7,503 nt of DNA from Clostridia bacterium (GTDB lineage: Bacteria > Bacillota_A > Clostridia > Christensenellales > UBA1242). The position numbers and the translations under genes were made by a program. The notes beneath the pieces are model-generated. The model was given only the letters and a program-made list of their open reading frames with translations, made no database searches and had not been told where the DNA came from. This document shows, piece by piece, positions 6,400-7,503 of the stretch. The stretch is from positions 1 to 7,503 of the forward strand of contig JAQVQJ010000059.1 of NCBI GenBank assembly GCA_028701635.1. Direction: 5' to 3'. Positions within the stretch are counted from its first letter, which is position 1; each line of letters starts with the position of its first letter.

Positions 6400-6981
6400 C
6401 TATTTATAAATACAGCGAACAGAATACTTAATAATATCAAATGCACTGCCCATATATGCCTTAGCTTCATTATCTCCATCGGCACCCCTAATTAATAATA
6501 CTACTTTAGTACTTCCATTATTTTCATCATAATGTGAGTTAGACCAAAAACCACCATAACCTCCAAGAAAGTAAAATATTCCATCCACATTTAAAAATCC
6601 ACCAAATAAAGCAGAAAAACCACTATTTCCTCCAATAATTAAATTATTATAAGCATTATTGCCTTCTCCACCATAATTAAACAGTAAAGTGTCAAAATCA
6701 CTTTTTGATGGCAATTGCCATCCAGCAGGGCATACCGATGCTGCTGTTTGCCAATCATATAATCTACCATAATATTTGCAATTTATAACATTTTCATAAT
6801 AACATGAGGAACTAGCAGTTTCATAGTTTAGGTTTTCTGCCATCCATGTTTGGTTCCCAATTACAACTGTTTTGTAAGTCTTACCATCACGATTATCCGT
6901 GAATGTTCCTGTAGTTTGCGATTGTAGTTTTAATGTAATCGCAGTTAAAACAATTAATATTAATAGTAAGCTGTTTTTCAT
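6400..6981 (-). CDS. Secreted FISUMP-domain protein (Fibrobacter succinogenes major paralogous domain)
   Basis: A 193-residue protein. Residues 1-21 are a signal peptide (KN, Leu/Ile-rich core, ending LQSQ). The remainder is one FISUMP domain with its hallmarks in order: FTDNRDGKTYKTVVIGNQTW (27-46), MAENLNYE, a Cys pair (Cys60, Cys68), YYGRLYDWQTA (70-80), CPAGWQLPS (84-92), GFSALFGGF, GGFWSNS and YSVRCIYK at the end. Length is typical of a single-domain member. Four cysteines fit two disulfides in an exported protein, probably including Cys84 with Cys190. Members are common in Bacteroidota and Fibrobacterota and are surface or secreted proteins of unclear role. No C-terminal sorting domain or lipobox is seen. 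An exact TATATTTG promoter box lies just upstream. Confidence 0.92.
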   Translation of the reverse strand: MKNSLLLILIVLTAITLKLQSQTTGTFTDNRDGKTYKTVVIGNQTWMAENLNYETASSSCYYENVINCKYYGRLYDWQTAASVCPAGWQLPSKSDFDTLLFNYGGEGNNAYNNLIIGGNSGFSALFGGFLNVDGIFYFLGGYGGFWSNSHYDENNGSTKVVLLIRGADGDNEAKAYMGSAFDIIKYSVRCIYK

Positions 6982-7004
6982 TTTAAATTTAGTTGATTAT
7001 ACTG

Positions 7005-7012
7005 CAAATATA
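7005..7012 (-). promoter_or_regulatory. Bacteroidota -7 promoter box for the FISUMP gene
   Basis: The minus strand reads TATATTTG, an exact TAnnTTTG match, about 24 bp before the ATG at 6981. This implies a short leader of roughly 15-20 nt. No convincing upstream TTTG box. Confidence 0.5.
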
Positions 7013-7138
7013 GTATTAAACTTTAGTTTTGTTGTATTAATTTAATAGAATATTTTTTCAATTGCTCTATTTTGTGGGTGAATTGATAATTACCAATATT
7101 GCAAGAAACCACAAGACTCGTATTTAAAATGCATTAAG

Positions 7139-7349
7139 GATATGAACAAAGTTGTAAAAACATTCATCAAGCATACATGGGGTAATGTAAGTGCACATAT
7201 ATCCGTTTTAAACAATATAATGGCAGAAAGATGTTGGCAAAATAAAAGAATTAAAAACCGTTGCAAGAGGATGTCGTAGATTTTAAATATATAAAAGTGT
7301 AATCCTATTTTAACAAGTTAGCCTAAATCTTTACCAACAAAAATGTTAG
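7139..7349 (+). pseudogene. Decayed transposase C-terminus, ISL3-like
   Basis: One frame reads NNIMAERCW up to about 7235. After a one-base shift the next reads GKIKELKTVARGCRRF (7236-7283), a stop, IYKSVILF, another stop and QVSLNLYQQKC. From memory this follows the end of ISL3-type DDE transposases (AER..GKI.ELK..ARG.R.F...AILF.GKL.L.P), and the AER lands at the expected spacing. Stops and the frameshift show it is dead. No terminal repeat was identified. A different transposase family with the same tail is possible. Confidence 0.55.
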
Positions 7350-7374
7350 TAGAACCAAATTACTATTATTAAAT

Positions 7375-7414
7375 AGCATAAAAAAAACCGGTAATTACCG
7401 GTTTTTTTTATGCT
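7375..7414. terminator. Second copy of the 40-bp palindromic terminator
   Basis: It has the same core CCGGTAATTACCGG (7388-7401), with eight A and eight T arms. The outer bases differ from the first copy: AGCAT and ATGCT here, GACAT and ATGTC at 296-335. Both members of each changed pair have changed, so all 40 bases still pair. It lies just downstream of the lipoprotein gene that runs off the right edge. Confidence 0.88.
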
Positions 7415-7428
7415 GAATGATCTAAATT

Positions 7429-7503
7429 CTACCACTCAAGTTTGTCAACGCCTTCGCAATCCCATAATTTGCTGAAAGTTTCTTCAAAGTCTTTTTCCAT
7501 GTC
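7429..7503 (-). CDS. Repeat-domain lipoprotein, last 24 codons (runs off the right edge)
   Basis: Encodes the tail DMEKDFEETFSKLWDCEGVD and four more residues, identical to the end of the lipoprotein at 350-1021, with the same TAG stop. The bases match 350-424 with one difference, G at 7474 for A at 395, which is silent (Phe). The 14 bases between terminator and stop also match. This is a third lipoprotein gene of the family in the window, and a recent duplicate of, or one homogenised with, the one at 350. Its domain count and neighbours lie outside the window. Confidence 0.85.
   Translation of the reverse strand, partial: DMEKDFEETFSKLWDCEGVDKLEW

Overview
The window looks like AT-rich Bacteroidota DNA (no search was run). 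The evidence is the product set: a patatin-type phospholipase with an outer-membrane barrel C-terminus, a FISUMP-domain protein, Bacteroidota-style YfgM and PpiD sequence, and IS1380-type transposase remains. Exact TAnnTTTG promoter boxes upstream of two genes agree with this. All intact genes except the leftmost lie on the minus strand.

Layout. (1) 3-239 is the 3' end of a plus-strand patatin/barrel gene. (2) 296-335 is a perfect 40-bp palindromic terminator shared with the convergent minus-strand genes. (3) 350-1021 (minus) is a lipoprotein made of two tandem copies of an unrecognised ~100-residue acidic domain. (4) 1147-4593 (minus) is an 1148-residue exported protein with N-terminal helical repeats, a probable beta-propeller, a YfgM-like TPR block and a PpiD-like chaperone block without a parvulin domain. 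(5) 4594-5208 holds two hairpins and a decayed IS1380-family transposase. (6) 5209-5586 (minus) is a single-domain member of the same lipoprotein family. (7) 5662-6081 (minus) is a pseudogene fusion: the start of a second copy of the large gene joined to the end of a second lipoprotein gene. (8) 6071-6322 (minus) is a two-helix membrane protein and 6400-6981 (minus) a secreted FISUMP-domain protein. (9) 7139-7349 (plus) is a decayed transposase tail resembling the ISL3 group. (10) 7375-7414 is a second copy of the palindromic terminator, and 7429-7503 (minus) is the last 24 codons of another lipoprotein gene, nearly identical to the one at 350.

How it fits together. The recurring unit is [large chaperone-like exported protein, then repeat-domain lipoprotein, then palindromic terminator]. 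It is intact once, decayed once, and its 3' end appears again at the right edge. In E. coli, PpiD and YfgM form a complex at the Sec translocon that assists secreted proteins. Here relatives of both are in one polypeptide beside a propeller and next to a lipoprotein gene. Inference: the locus encodes an envelope chaperone or scaffold with a partner lipoprotein, and has expanded and decayed by duplication, recombination and IS insertion.
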